Source: Hymenobacter sp. J193 (GTDB taxonomy: Bacteria; Bacteroidota; Bacteroidia; Cytophagales; Hymenobacteraceae). From it: a DNA stretch of 64,000 nucleotides. Of this stretch, positions 21,083 to 30,111 are shown piece after piece (the first letter of the stretch is position 1; each line of letters begins with the position of its first letter). Below the pieces are notes generated by a model. That model ran no database searches. It was not told the DNA's origin and was given only the letters and a program-made list of their open reading frames with translations. The DNA lies in the NCBI RefSeq assembly GCF_024700075.1, contig NZ_JAJONE010000001.1:2880001-2944000 (forward strand), read 5' to 3'. The position numbers and the translations under genes were made by a program.

Positions 21083-22417
21083 ATGAGTACACCTCGACGC
21101 ATTTTATATTTTTTGGTGATACTAGGCTTTGTGGCTGCGGTGGCTGCTTTGGTGCTGAGCCGCCCCACAGGGCCGGTGCCTCAACTTAAAATCCGGCAGG
21201 GTTCCATGGCAGCGGGCGCCGAATGGCTGAACACCCGCAAAGCCGTGGCCGGCTTGCAGGAACGCCTGCGCCGCAACCCCGACGACCATGAGGCTCAATT
21301 GCAGTTGGCCCAAGCCTACATGCAAGAGGGCCGCGTGACGGGTGAGCACGCCTACTATGATGCCGCCGCCGTGCAGATGCTGGACAAGGTACTGCGCGCC
21401 GAGCCTGACAACTTTGAGGCCCTGTGCTGCAAATCTTCCTTGAGCCTTACGCAGCACCACTTTTCCGAAGGCTTAGCGCTGGCCCGCCGCGCCCAGGAGC
21501 AGAACCCCCACAGCGGCTTTGTGTACGGATTGCTATGTGACGCCAACGTGGAACTAGGCAACTACTCCGCTGCCGTGCGCGCCGCCGACCGCATGAACCA
21601 GGTGCGTCCTGACCTCACCGCATATTCCCGGGTGTCGTACCTGCGTGAAATTCACGGCGACTTGCCGGGCGCCGTGGAGGCTATGCACATGGCCGTGCGT
21701 GCCGGCGTGCCGGGCATGGAGCAAACCGAGTGGGCCCGCGTGATGCTGGGTCACCTTTACGAAACTACCGGCAACCTCCCCGAGGCCGAAAAGAACTACA
21801 ACCTGTCGTTGCAGTACCGCCCCGCCTACGCTTATGCCCTAGCGGGCCTGGGCCGGGTGGAGCGCGCCCGCCACAATTACCCAGTGGCTATCAAGCACCT
21901 CGAAAAAGCCCGCAACCTCGTAGCCGACTATGCCTTCACGGATGAGCTGACCGACCTCTACCGCCTCAACGGCGAACCGCAAAAAGCCCAGGCTGCGGCC
22001 CGGGACGCCATCCGGCAGCTGGATGCCAGCGCTGAGGCAGCAGATGCCGACGAGAACGTGGGCCACTACGTGGACCGGGAGCTGGCCTTTGCTTACCTGA
22101 AAACCAACGAACTGGACAAGGCTCTAAAGCACGCCGAAATTGAATACCAGCGCCGCCCCGATAACATTGACGTGTGTGAGACCATGGCCTGGGTGCACTA
22201 CAAGCGCGGCGAGTACGCTGACGCAGCGCAATACATGAAAAAAGCCCGCCGCACCAACTCGCATAATCCTACGCAGCTGTGCCGGGCGGGCCTTATAGCT
22301 CTGAAAACCGGTCAGGAAACCACTGGACACGCCCTTATCAAGCAGGCACTGGCCATCAACCCTTACCTGGAAGCTGACCTGGCCGATGAAGGCCGCAAGC
22401 TGCTGGCAGCGCGCTAA
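21083..22417 (+). CDS. Membrane-anchored TPR protein
   Basis: Protein of 444 aa with one N-terminal membrane segment (ILYFLVILGFVAAVAALVLS) and then TPR motifs along most of its length, for example NPDDHEAQLQLAQAYMQEG, AYALAGLGRVERARHNYP and NIDVCETMAWVHYKRGEYA. It likely faces the periplasm as a protein-protein scaffold. It lies between the DUF4331 gene and the HupE-like gene, which suggests that it couples them. Start 21083 places the membrane helix at the N-terminus. Confidence 0.8.
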   Translation: MSTPRRILYFLVILGFVAAVAALVLSRPTGPVPQLKIRQGSMAAGAEWLNTRKAVAGLQERLRRNPDDHEAQLQLAQAYMQEGRVTGEHAYYDAAAVQMLDKVLRAEPDNFEALCCKSSLSLTQHHFSEGLALARRAQEQNPHSGFVYGLLCDANVELGNYSAAVRAADRMNQVRPDLTAYSRVSYLREIHGDLPGAVEAMHMAVRAGVPGMEQTEWARVMLGHLYETTGNLPEAEKNYNLSLQYRPAYAYALAGLGRVERARHNYPVAIKHLEKARNLVADYAFTDELTDLYRLNGEPQKAQAAARDAIRQLDASAEAADADENVGHYVDRELAFAYLKTNELDKALKHAEIEYQRRPDNIDVCETMAWVHYKRGEYADAAQYMKKARRTNSHNPTQLCRAGLIALKTGQETTGHALIKQALAINPYLEADLADEGRKLLAAR

Positions 22418-22453
22418 GCAGCTTTCCCATCTATATCCTGATTTCCTGAGCGC

Positions 22454-23137
22454 ATGCGTCATCTTTCCTTTGCTCGTCGTGGATGGCTGCCAGTAGGTGT
22501 GCTTCTTTTATGGCTGGCGCCCCAGCTGGCGTCGGCCCACGTGCTCGACCAGGACCTGAGCAAGCTTTCCCGCACCGATATCGTTTCGACCTACCTGCTG
22601 GAGGGCTTCAGGCACATTCTGCCCCTGGGCCTCGACCATATTCTGTTCGTAGTGAGCTTGTACCTGCTGGAGCCGCGGCTCAAGTCGGTGCTGTGGCAGG
22701 CCACGGCTTTCACCGTGGCGCACTCCATCACGCTGGGCTTGTCGATGTACGGGCTGATTTCGCCGCCCGCCTCCATCGTGGAGCCCATTATTGCGCTGTC
22801 CATCCTATTTGTAGCTCTCGAAAACATCATTGTGCAGCAACTAAATCCTTGGCGGCTGGTCATTGTGTTCGGGTTTGGGCTGGTGCATGGGCTGGGGTTT
22901 GCCAGCGCACTGGCATCAGTCGGCTTGCCGCAGGCGGCGTTTGTGGAGTCGCTCATTGCCTTCAACGTGGGCGTGGAGCTGGGCCAGGTTACCGTTATTC
23001 TGCTGCTGTATGCGCTGGTGGGGCGCTGGTTTGCCGGCAAGCCCTGGTACAAGCAGCGCATCGTCGTGCCGGCATCCGTTGTCATTGGGCTCATTGCGGC
23101 CTATTGGACGGTGGAGCGCGTGTTTTTCACCTCCTGA
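22454..23137 (+). CDS. HupE/UreJ-family membrane protein
   Basis: Protein of 227 aa with a signal-like first helix (LLLWLAPQLASA) and about six further membrane segments. The family hallmark is the His/Asp-rich loop GFRHILPLGLDHILFVVSLYLL, with further polar residues in FTVAHSITLGLSM and GLVHGLGFASAL. Characterised HupE/UreJ proteins move nickel or cobalt across the inner membrane; this subfamily is not assigned a metal. The gene starts 36 bp after the TPR gene and 19 bp before the next, which supports one transcript. Confidence 0.8.
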   Translation: MRHLSFARRGWLPVGVLLLWLAPQLASAHVLDQDLSKLSRTDIVSTYLLEGFRHILPLGLDHILFVVSLYLLEPRLKSVLWQATAFTVAHSITLGLSMYGLISPPASIVEPIIALSILFVALENIIVQQLNPWRLVIVFGFGLVHGLGFASALASVGLPQAAFVESLIAFNVGVELGQVTVILLLYALVGRWFAGKPWYKQRIVVPASVVIGLIAAYWTVERVFFTS

Positions 23138-23156
23138 TTGATCTATACTTTACCTG

Positions 23157-23549
23157 ATGCGCTGCTGCCTGGTGCTCTTGCTGTTGCTGAACTACCTGCT
23201 GGTAGTGGGCGCGGGCCTCGTTCGGCGGCCTGACGACCAACTGCGCACGCAGGTGGCGCACCCGTATCAGCACAGCGCCCAGTGTCAGCAACAACACTAC
23301 CTCCGACTTGACTGCTTTGAGCGCTGCAACGGCTCCCAGAAAGGCTGGCACCCGCGCACCGCGCACGACTCGCCGGTGCATCTGTTGAGTTTATTGAAAG
23401 GCATCGATACCCACGTATTACTAGCCGAAACACTGCCCGAGACAATTCAGGCAATGTACTATGCTGCCGTGCAGCACCCTTGCCGGCCCACTGCGGCCGT
23501 GCCCACGGGTATCCGGGCCGCCATAGATGCGCCGCCCCGCCGGGGATAA
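23157..23549 (+). CDS. Small Cys/His-rich protein, unknown function
   Basis: Protein of 130 aa that I do not recognise. It starts with a hydrophobic leader (CLVLLLLLNYLLVVGAGLV) that could be a signal peptide or anchor. Residues 35-57 carry His35, His39, Cys43, His47, Cys53 and Cys57, a spacing that could bind a metal. The C-terminus is low in conserved-looking features. It sits between the HupE-like gene and the TonB receptor gene on the same strand, which makes a role in the same pathway plausible. Confidence 0.6.
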   Translation: MRCCLVLLLLLNYLLVVGAGLVRRPDDQLRTQVAHPYQHSAQCQQQHYLRLDCFERCNGSQKGWHPRTAHDSPVHLLSLLKGIDTHVLLAETLPETIQAMYYAAVQHPCRPTAAVPTGIRAAIDAPPRRG

Positions 23550-23657
23550 GCTCGTTGCGGTTCTTTCTGTTGTGGAAGGCGCCGCGCTTGTCTTATTCCC
23601 CACTTTGATGCCCGGCGCGGCCTTTCAGAGCCGCTGAGCATCAGTATTTTCTTGTAC

Positions 23658-25952
23658 ATGACTGCTTTTTTACGAAGCCACTGGCTGCGAGTGGCCCTAC
23701 TGTGGCTGCTTGGGGCGGGCACAGTGCGGGCCCAGTCCGCCGCTACTACCGGCAGCATCCGGGCCACGGTGGTCGATTCTGCCTCGCAACAGCCGCTGGG
23801 CGGCGCCAGCATCTGGCTTGATGGCCAAGCCAGCGGGGCCACCACCGATGGGCTGGGCCGTTTTCATCTGCGGGCGCTGGCGCCCGGTGCCCAGACCATT
23901 CGGGTAACCGCATTGGGCTACGGCGCAGTCACCCAAACCCTGACGATACGGGCCAATGAAACCACGGTGGCTTCCTTTGTGCTGCCCGTGGTGGCCCTCA
24001 ACATTGGGGAAGTCACCGTGTCGCAGCCCCAGGACCCCAACCAGACGCTGGCCGCCATTTCGCACATCGACCGGACTTTGCGGCCGCTCAACTCCGCCCA
24101 GGATCTGCTGCCGCTGGTGCCGGGGCTGTTCATTGCTCAGCACGCGGGTGGGGGCAAGGCCGAGCAGATTTTCCTGCGCGGCTTCGACATCGACCACGGC
24201 ACCGATTTCAACGTGAGCATCGACGGGCTGCCGGTGAATATGGTCAGCCACGCTCACGGCCAGGGCTACGCTGACTTTCACTTCGTTATTCCCGAAACGG
24301 TTGATCAGCTGAAAGTCTATAAAGGTCCGTACTCGGCTCGGTTCGGGGATTTTGCCACGGCCGGCGCGGGCGAGTTCACCACTAAAACGTCCCTGGAGCA
24401 AAGTCAGGCCAAAGTAGAGGTAGGCCAGTTCGATACGCGACGGGCGCTATTGCTGCTGGATGTGCTGCCCAAGGATAAGCACCTGTTGAGCAAGCGCGCC
24501 GAAAGTGCCTATGTAGCTGCCGAGTACTACTTCACCAACTCTTACTTCGACGCCAAGCAGCACCTCAACCGCTTCAATGGGCTGGCTAAATACACGGGCC
24601 GGCTCTCGGAGCGCACCTCACTTACGCTGAGCGGCTCGCACTTCGCCTCGCGCTGGGATGCCTCGGGCCAGGTGCCGGAGCGGGCCGTACGCCTGGGCCT
24701 GATTTCGCGCTACGGCAGCATCGACGACTCGGAGGGCGGTAGCACCAGCCGGGCCAATGCCAACGCCATTTTAACCGTGGCGCTGCCACACGAGGCCGTG
24801 CTCAAGCAGCAGGTGTATTACTCGCGCTACCAGTTTAATCTGTTTTCCAACTTCACCTTCTTCAAGGAAAATCCGGCGCAGGGCGACGCAATTCGCCAGA
24901 CCGAGGCCCGCAACCTCTACGGCTACCTGGGCACCTATGAGCGCAGTACGGCGCTGGGCGCCCGCACCCTGCGCACCCTGGCCGGCATCGGCACACGGCT
25001 GGACGACGTGGACCTGGCTTTGCGCCACGCCATGCGCCGCACCACCACCGATACCATCGTGAGCGGCCGCGTATACGAGCAGAACTTCAACGCATTCTTG
25101 GAGGAAACCCTGCCCATCACGGATAAGTTAACGGTGAATGCCGGGCTGCGGCTCGACTATTTCCGGTTTGCGTTTCACGAAGACCGGGACGCCGCGCTGT
25201 CGGGCCGGGCGGGTAAGGCGCGGGTGAGCCCCAAGCTGAATCTGTATTACGACCTGACGGCCAACGTGCAGCTATTTGCGCGCTCCGGCTTCGGGTTTCA
25301 CTCCAACGATGCCCGGGCAGTAGTCACCAACCGCACGGCGCAGGTGCTGCCCCGCGCCATTGGCTACGAGGCAGGCAGCACCTTCAAGCCCCGCCCGGCA
25401 CTGGTGGTGAACGTGGCGCTCTGGGCCTTGCACCTGCAGGACGAGCTGGTGTACGTAGGTGACGAGGGCGTGACGGAAAGCGCCGGCCCCACCCGCCGCT
25501 TCGGCACCGACGTATCAATACGCTACCAACTCACGCCCCGCCTCTATGCCGATGTGGACGTGAACTACAACCGGGGCCGGGCGGTGGGCTTGCCCAAAGG
25601 GGAAAACTACATTCCGCTGGCTCCCAGCTTTACCAGTATTGGGGGGCTTACCTACCAGCAGCCCGGTGGGCTAAGCGGCAGCCTGCGCTACCGCCACCTG
25701 CGCGACCGGCCCGCCAACGAAACCAATTCAGTGCAGGCCCGCGGCTACTTTTTGCTTGATGCCGTGGTGCGCTACACGCGGCCCCGCTACCAGGTGGGTG
25801 CCAACCTCGAAAACCTGCTGAATACTGAGTGGAATCAGGCCCAGTTTGATACCGAAAGCCAGCTGCGCACGGAAGCCGAGCCGGTGTCGGAGCTGCATTT
25901 CACGCCGGGCACGCCGTTTTTTGTGAAGCTGAACGCCAGCGTGTTTTTCTGA
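23658..25952 (+). CDS. TonB-dependent receptor with carboxypeptidase-like N-domain
   Basis: Outer-membrane receptor of 764 aa. A signal peptide (ALLWLLGAGTVRAQ) is followed by a CarboxypepD_reg-like domain (GSIRATVVDSASQQPLGGA), the plug (QDLLPLVPGLFIAQHAGG, IFLRGFDIDHGTDFNVSIDG) and a barrel ending NASVFF with the terminal aromatic residue. The plug contains an unusual His-rich segment, VNMVSHAHGQGYADFHF. There is no partner SusD, so it is not a glycan (SusCD) system. Context with a HupE-like transporter suggests import of a metal or metal complex; the ligand is unknown. Confidence 0.88.
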   Translation: MTAFLRSHWLRVALLWLLGAGTVRAQSAATTGSIRATVVDSASQQPLGGASIWLDGQASGATTDGLGRFHLRALAPGAQTIRVTALGYGAVTQTLTIRANETTVASFVLPVVALNIGEVTVSQPQDPNQTLAAISHIDRTLRPLNSAQDLLPLVPGLFIAQHAGGGKAEQIFLRGFDIDHGTDFNVSIDGLPVNMVSHAHGQGYADFHFVIPETVDQLKVYKGPYSARFGDFATAGAGEFTTKTSLEQSQAKVEVGQFDTRRALLLLDVLPKDKHLLSKRAESAYVAAEYYFTNSYFDAKQHLNRFNGLAKYTGRLSERTSLTLSGSHFASRWDASGQVPERAVRLGLISRYGSIDDSEGGSTSRANANAILTVALPHEAVLKQQVYYSRYQFNLFSNFTFFKENPAQGDAIRQTEARNLYGYLGTYERSTALGARTLRTLAGIGTRLDDVDLALRHAMRRTTTDTIVSGRVYEQNFNAFLEETLPITDKLTVNAGLRLDYFRFAFHEDRDAALSGRAGKARVSPKLNLYYDLTANVQLFARSGFGFHSNDARAVVTNRTAQVLPRAIGYEAGSTFKPRPALVVNVALWALHLQDELVYVGDEGVTESAGPTRRFGTDVSIRYQLTPRLYADVDVNYNRGRAVGLPKGENYIPLAPSFTSIGGLTYQQPGGLSGSLRYRHLRDRPANETNSVQARGYFLLDAVVRYTRPRYQVGANLENLLNTEWNQAQFDTESQLRTEAEPVSELHFTPGTPFFVKLNASVFF

Positions 25953-26000
25953 TTGGTCAGCTGATTTGTATTCGGCAGGGTAAGTGCGAACTTTACACCT

Positions 26001-26852
26001 GTGTTGCTTTTCGAATCGTTTACTTCTGCTGTTGTAAAGACTGAACGCTCCTGGCGGCTTCTTTTGGGGCTGATGGCTGTTTTAGCCGCTTGCCAGTCGC
26101 CGGAGGTTGCGCGGCAGGAGCTGCGGACCGCGCCGGTCCCGCCCGCGCCGTTAGCCACCGAATTGGTGCCTGATTCGCTTCAGCTGACACCCGTAGCACC
26201 CCTGGCTGCTGTGCCCGATTCGTTGCGGCAGGCTGTGCGGGCGCTGCACGCTCGCCTGGGGCCGGCGGCGGCTACGCTGCGCCCGGCTGTATTGGAGCGG
26301 GCCTGCGTGGGATACCTCAACCTGCGCCGCGCCGGGCGGGTACGTCGCGCCGGGGTGCTGGCCGTGGCCGACATGGATTTGCCTTCCTCCGAAAAGCGAC
26401 TGTGGGTTATCGACCTGCGCAAGGCCGAAGTGCTGCAGCACAGTCCGGTGGCGCACGGCCGCGGCTCGGGCCACCTGCGGGCGCGCCGGTTTTCCAACAC
26501 CATCAAATCGGCGTGCACGGCGCTGGGCTTCTACGCCACGCAGGATACCTACCAGGGCAAGCACGGCCTCTCGCGCCGCCTGCGCGGCCTCGACGCGGGC
26601 CGGAACGACAACGCCCTGCGCCGCTACGTGGTGCTGCACGCCGCCGATTACGTGAGCCGCCGCCACTTGCAGCGGCACGGGCAGGCCGGCAACAGCCGCG
26701 GCTGCCCCGCCCTGCCTCCCGATCAATACCGCGCCATCATTGCCGCCGTGCCCGAAGGAAGCTGCCTGCTGCTCAGCGGCCCCGGCCTGGAATCGAAGTG
26801 GCTGGAAGGAGCCGCTGCTGCCGAAAGGTTGGCAGTGCGGGGGTGGTTGTAG
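26001..26852 (+). CDS. Lipoprotein L,D-transpeptidase-like (YkuD-related), copy 1
   Basis: Protein of 283 aa starting at GTG, with a lipobox (GLMAVLAAC). The C-terminal half matches the murein L,D-transpeptidase catalytic family: FYATQDTYQGKHGLS, a conserved histidine in VLHAADYVS, and the nucleophile cysteine in NSRGCPALP. Such enzymes form 3-3 crosslinks or attach proteins to peptidoglycan. Codons are very GC-rich. A second copy lies at 30112-30939. The GTG is accepted because no later start leaves a complete signal sequence. Confidence 0.75.
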   Translation: MLLFESFTSAVVKTERSWRLLLGLMAVLAACQSPEVARQELRTAPVPPAPLATELVPDSLQLTPVAPLAAVPDSLRQAVRALHARLGPAAATLRPAVLERACVGYLNLRRAGRVRRAGVLAVADMDLPSSEKRLWVIDLRKAEVLQHSPVAHGRGSGHLRARRFSNTIKSACTALGFYATQDTYQGKHGLSRRLRGLDAGRNDNALRRYVVLHAADYVSRRHLQRHGQAGNSRGCPALPPDQYRAIIAAVPEGSCLLLSGPGLESKWLEGAAAAERLAVRGWL

Positions 26853-26871
26853 TTTCTTCATTTCGCTCTCG

Positions 26872-27360
26872 ATGGTCTCACTGCCACACTTGCTTCAGCA
26901 AATACGGGATGCCCGCGAACGGCTTGATGTATGTTTTCACGATGAGAGCCAACATCATATGGCCAAGGTGGAGGCAAAACTAGGTAGGCAGTTGCCGGAG
27001 GAAATACGAGCTTTCTATTTGCAATGCCCTGGCTTCTGGACGAACGATTGCCTGTTTCGGGTTCTTTCAATGTCCGATATACTGACAGAAATTGAAAGGC
27101 CTGCTGCTCCCAACACTAACCTACACTTTCCTATTGCCGACTACATGATCTTTAGCGACGTATGGGAAGTAGTTCTCGACGAAGAGAATCCTGCGCGTTA
27201 CGTCATTGTGAACTCCAATCACCATACCGAGGAGTCCGTTGTCCTGACAGATTCACTTTATGAATTCGTTAACAAATTCTTAGAGGGCGGCATTTTTGGC
27301 GGCGAGGAAGGCGAAGGCCTGTATGGCTGGCGTGAAAGGCTGAAAATACTTTCGCAGTAA
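26872..27360 (+). CDS. SMI1/KNR4 (SUKH) family protein
   Basis: Protein of 162 aa beginning MVSLPHLLQQIRDARERLD, with the SUKH core VEAKLGRQLPEEIRAFYLQ, then NLHFPIADYMIFSDVWEVV and a C-terminal acidic loop. SUKH proteins often act as immunity proteins against contact-dependent or polymorphic toxins, but many are orphans. No toxin gene is adjacent. Base composition is visibly more AT-rich than the flanking genes, which fits recent acquisition. The frame is open upstream into the transpeptidase gene; ATG 26872 is the first that gives the family start. Confidence 0.75.
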   Translation: MVSLPHLLQQIRDARERLDVCFHDESQHHMAKVEAKLGRQLPEEIRAFYLQCPGFWTNDCLFRVLSMSDILTEIERPAAPNTNLHFPIADYMIFSDVWEVVLDEENPARYVIVNSNHHTEESVVLTDSLYEFVNKFLEGGIFGGEEGEGLYGWRERLKILSQ

Positions 27361-27361
27361 C

Positions 27362-27396
27362 AAAAAGAGCCGCTGGAAACTCCAGCGGCTCTTTTT
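27362..27396. terminator. Bidirectional terminator between SUKH and amylase genes
   Basis: AAAAAGAGCCGCTGGA and its exact complement TCCAGCGGCTCTTTTT form a 16-bp stem with a 3-nt loop. A and T runs on both sides serve the two convergent genes. Confidence 0.9.
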
Positions 27397-27417
27397 GCAA
27401 ATGGACTCAATCGAAAA

Positions 27418-29784
27418 TTACCGCACCATCACCTTGCTGCTGCGGTTCAGCTCGGGCGAGGAAAGCTGATACACACCGGCCGGCAGGGTTTCTACGCTCA
27501 GGCGCAGCTCGTTGGTGCCGGGGTAGAGGCGGGCCGTCTGCTGGTGTACCAGGCGGCCGGTCAGATCGTAGAGGTGCAGGGTAGCCGTGCGCTGCCCCAC
27601 CGATTCCACCACCACGTCGATGCGGTTGGCAGCCGTTGGGTTGGGATACACGTGGAGGGCGTCGGTCAGCGTAGCTTCCGAGGTAACGTCCGTTACGGTG
27701 GCACCACCGCGGGCCGTCATGGAGCCTACTACAGCCATGGGGGCCGTGTACGTCACTTTCACAAAGGCGCGCTGGGCGGGGTTGGCGTTGCTGGCATTCT
27801 TGGTGCGCAGGGTAATCCAGCCAGCAGCCGTGGGCGTGTAAGTACCCGTGAGGTTACCGATGCCGGTTTTGCTCGTCAGAATAGTGCCGCTGCCGTTCAC
27901 CAGCTCCACTGTGAGGCTGCGGGTAGCATCGGTGGGGAAGAGGTTGTAGGTAACGGTTTTGCCGGAAGCCGAGTAGATACGGCCCGCCGTGCGGTAAGCC
28001 GTAGAGGCGGCCGGCAGCTGCCCGCCCTGTTTCAAGGACGAAGCGTGCGAGTCGCCGAGGTCATCAGCCAGCTCCCATTCCTGGGTGGTAGCCAGGGCTG
28101 GGCGCACGTAGTTGGTGCCGATGCCCGTAGGCGCCCACACTGAGTAGCCGCGCCGGCCACCCGAGGCCGTGCCGTTGCAAGGCGGAGTGTTAATGCTCAC
28201 CGTCTGCAAGCTGCTTACCGTCACGGTGGCCGTACCGTTGGCGCCGGAATAGTCCTTCAGCACGGTGCCAGGTGCGAAATCAGTGGAAACGGTGCTGTTC
28301 TGCCAGGCGCTCCAGTTGTCATTGATGCCGATAATGGCCTTGGTGCTGCGCTCAATTACGAGGTGGTCGGCGGCCTGCCAGCGCACTTTGTAGGCGCCCT
28401 CCTTGAAGCGCAGGTTCTGGTGGCACCAGATCAGGTTCTCAATATCGGAGCGGGTGGGCAGGTCGGTGGTGCTGGTGGGCTGGTGCGAAAACCGCTTGCC
28501 GGTGGTCGATACGTTGAACAGATCCTCGAAGAAAACCTGCGGGGAGCCATCCAGGGCCAAGGCCGCAGCGTAGGCGGCCGAAAGGCGCCCGTCGCCCGGG
28601 TCGATGTGTGGGGCCAGCTCCGAGCCCGTGTTCCAGCCCGTGATGTTGCCGCTGGCGTCGGTGGTGGGCCGGTAGGTGTCGTGGTTGTTCACGAAGGGCA
28701 CGGTGCGGTGCACGTACTGCCCGTTGATGAGCACCACGCGCGTGCCCTGCTGGTAGCCGGGCAACGAGCCGATATCGAAGTTGCCGCCCCCGCTCACAAT
28801 GCTGTAAATGCCGTTGCGCAGCGAAAAATCAAAGGTGCCGGCGCGGTTCTGCACGTTGCTCACCCATCCATCCATCTGGCCCGAGGAGCCCACCCATTCG
28901 CCCACGGCGTACATGGTGGCGCCGCCGTTGGCCCAGCCTGCGTTGCTTTGCAGGTTGTAGAGAAAATCCTCCATGGCAAAGTCGGGGAAGTGCTTCACGG
29001 CATCCAGCCGCACGCCGTCAAATCCGACTTGCTTTTTGTACCAGATCAGCCAGTTGCGCATGTTGTTGCGCATGTAGTCGGAGGCCTGGGTGGGGTTAAA
29101 AGAAGCATTGGAGCTCTGGCCGTAGGAGCCGGAGTAGTAGCTCACGTCGGGCCCGAAGTACACGGCGTTCCAGTCGCCGGAAGTGGAGTTGTTGCCCGGA
29201 TTGGGGTTGAAGTTCTGCCAGTTCTTAGAGAAGCGGCCGTTGCGGGCCAGGTAGTTGGTGGCGTCTTCGGCCGAGGCGGGCTTGTTGTAGCTCACATAGC
29301 GGAAGTTCTTGTACTTGCTGGTCGAGTAGTCTTCCCAAGCCGCCGGGTCCTGGCCACCCGCCCCGCTCTGCGAGCCGGCACCGTCCACATGGTTGAGCAC
29401 GATGTCCTGCACCACCTCAATGCCGTTGGCGTGCAGAATGGCCACCGCGCGCAGCAGCTCGTCCTTGGTGCCCAGGCGCGTGCCCACAAAGCCTTTCTGG
29501 TACTTATCGCCCAGATCGTAGTGGTCGAAGGGAGAGTAGCCGTTGCCCTGGTTGCCATTTTTGATGCTCGGCGGCAGCCATACAGCATCCACGCCCATAG
29601 CCTTCAGGCGCGGAGCCAGTTGGGCAATGTAGTTAGCCCAGCCGTTGGGGTAGTTGGAGTTCCAGTAGTCCCACCAGAAGCCCTGCAGAACTACTTTCTG
29701 CGCGTGGGCCGGGTGGTTGCCCAGCACGCAAAGCGCCGCGCCCGCCAGAACGAGTTTTTGTAACCATTTAATAGAAGTGTGCAT
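27418..29784 (-). CDS. Secreted alpha-amylase (GH13) with T9SS sorting domain
   Basis: Exported starch-degrading enzyme of 788 aa. A signal peptide (LAGAALCVLGNHPAHAQ) precedes the GH13 barrel, with the conserved regions DIVLNHVDG, GFDGVRLDAVKHF (nucleophile Asp), YAVGEWVG (acid/base Glu) and FVNNHDTYRP. A beta-rich region follows, then the type IX sorting domain (VYPNPTAANRIDVVV, LYDLTGRLVHQQ, LPAGVYQL). The start at 29784 puts the signal peptide first; an earlier frame extension has no such signal. No susCD genes accompany it. Confidence 0.92.
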   Translation of the reverse strand: MHTSIKWLQKLVLAGAALCVLGNHPAHAQKVVLQGFWWDYWNSNYPNGWANYIAQLAPRLKAMGVDAVWLPPSIKNGNQGNGYSPFDHYDLGDKYQKGFVGTRLGTKDELLRAVAILHANGIEVVQDIVLNHVDGAGSQSGAGGQDPAAWEDYSTSKYKNFRYVSYNKPASAEDATNYLARNGRFSKNWQNFNPNPGNNSTSGDWNAVYFGPDVSYYSGSYGQSSNASFNPTQASDYMRNNMRNWLIWYKKQVGFDGVRLDAVKHFPDFAMEDFLYNLQSNAGWANGGATMYAVGEWVGSSGQMDGWVSNVQNRAGTFDFSLRNGIYSIVSGGGNFDIGSLPGYQQGTRVVLINGQYVHRTVPFVNNHDTYRPTTDASGNITGWNTGSELAPHIDPGDGRLSAAYAAALALDGSPQVFFEDLFNVSTTGKRFSHQPTSTTDLPTRSDIENLIWCHQNLRFKEGAYKVRWQAADHLVIERSTKAIIGINDNWSAWQNSTVSTDFAPGTVLKDYSGANGTATVTVSSLQTVSINTPPCNGTASGGRRGYSVWAPTGIGTNYVRPALATTQEWELADDLGDSHASSLKQGGQLPAASTAYRTAGRIYSASGKTVTYNLFPTDATRSLTVELVNGSGTILTSKTGIGNLTGTYTPTAAGWITLRTKNASNANPAQRAFVKVTYTAPMAVVGSMTARGGATVTDVTSEATLTDALHVYPNPTAANRIDVVVESVGQRTATLHLYDLTGRLVHQQTARLYPGTNELRLSVETLPAGVYQLSSPELNRSSKVMVR

Positions 29785-30111
29785 GAATGTTGGGGAATTT
29801 GGGGTGATGAGAAAAGGGAAAGGGGCGAAAATTCGCCGTGCTAAAGGAGGTTTCAGCAAAGGCGGCATGTAAATTAGGGAGTAGACAGGAAATTTCATCG
29901 ATAAGCCATAATGTTATTATTTTCAGAAAGTGAGTATTCACTTACAGTGTTTTATTTTTTAAGTATCTGAATGTTCTTATGTATATGTGATTCAGGATAT
30001 TGTCGGATAAATGAATGCACCTTTGCCGACGGTTCTGCGTATAGCCACCCTATCGCAGGCACTCTTCAGGAGGATCTGCTGTTTCTAACTTGCAACAACC
30101 TGCCTCATCTT
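29785..30111. other. Divergent intergenic region amylase / transpeptidase 2
   Basis: About 327 bp without a supported gene. It contains two short palindromes: GGCGAA-AA-TTCGCC (29824-29837), close to the amylase start, and AAGTGA-GTAT-TCACTT (29928-29943) in an AT-rich stretch. On the plus strand a promoter-like GCACCTTTG lies near 30017-30025, behind a TTG near 30000. Confidence 0.5.

Noticed and set aside
28363..29763. Long open frame on the plus strand inside the amylase gene
   Set aside because: It lies antisense to the amylase gene, has no recognisable domain, and its residue composition (many Val, His, Gly) is the usual result of a GC-rich coding strand read in reverse.
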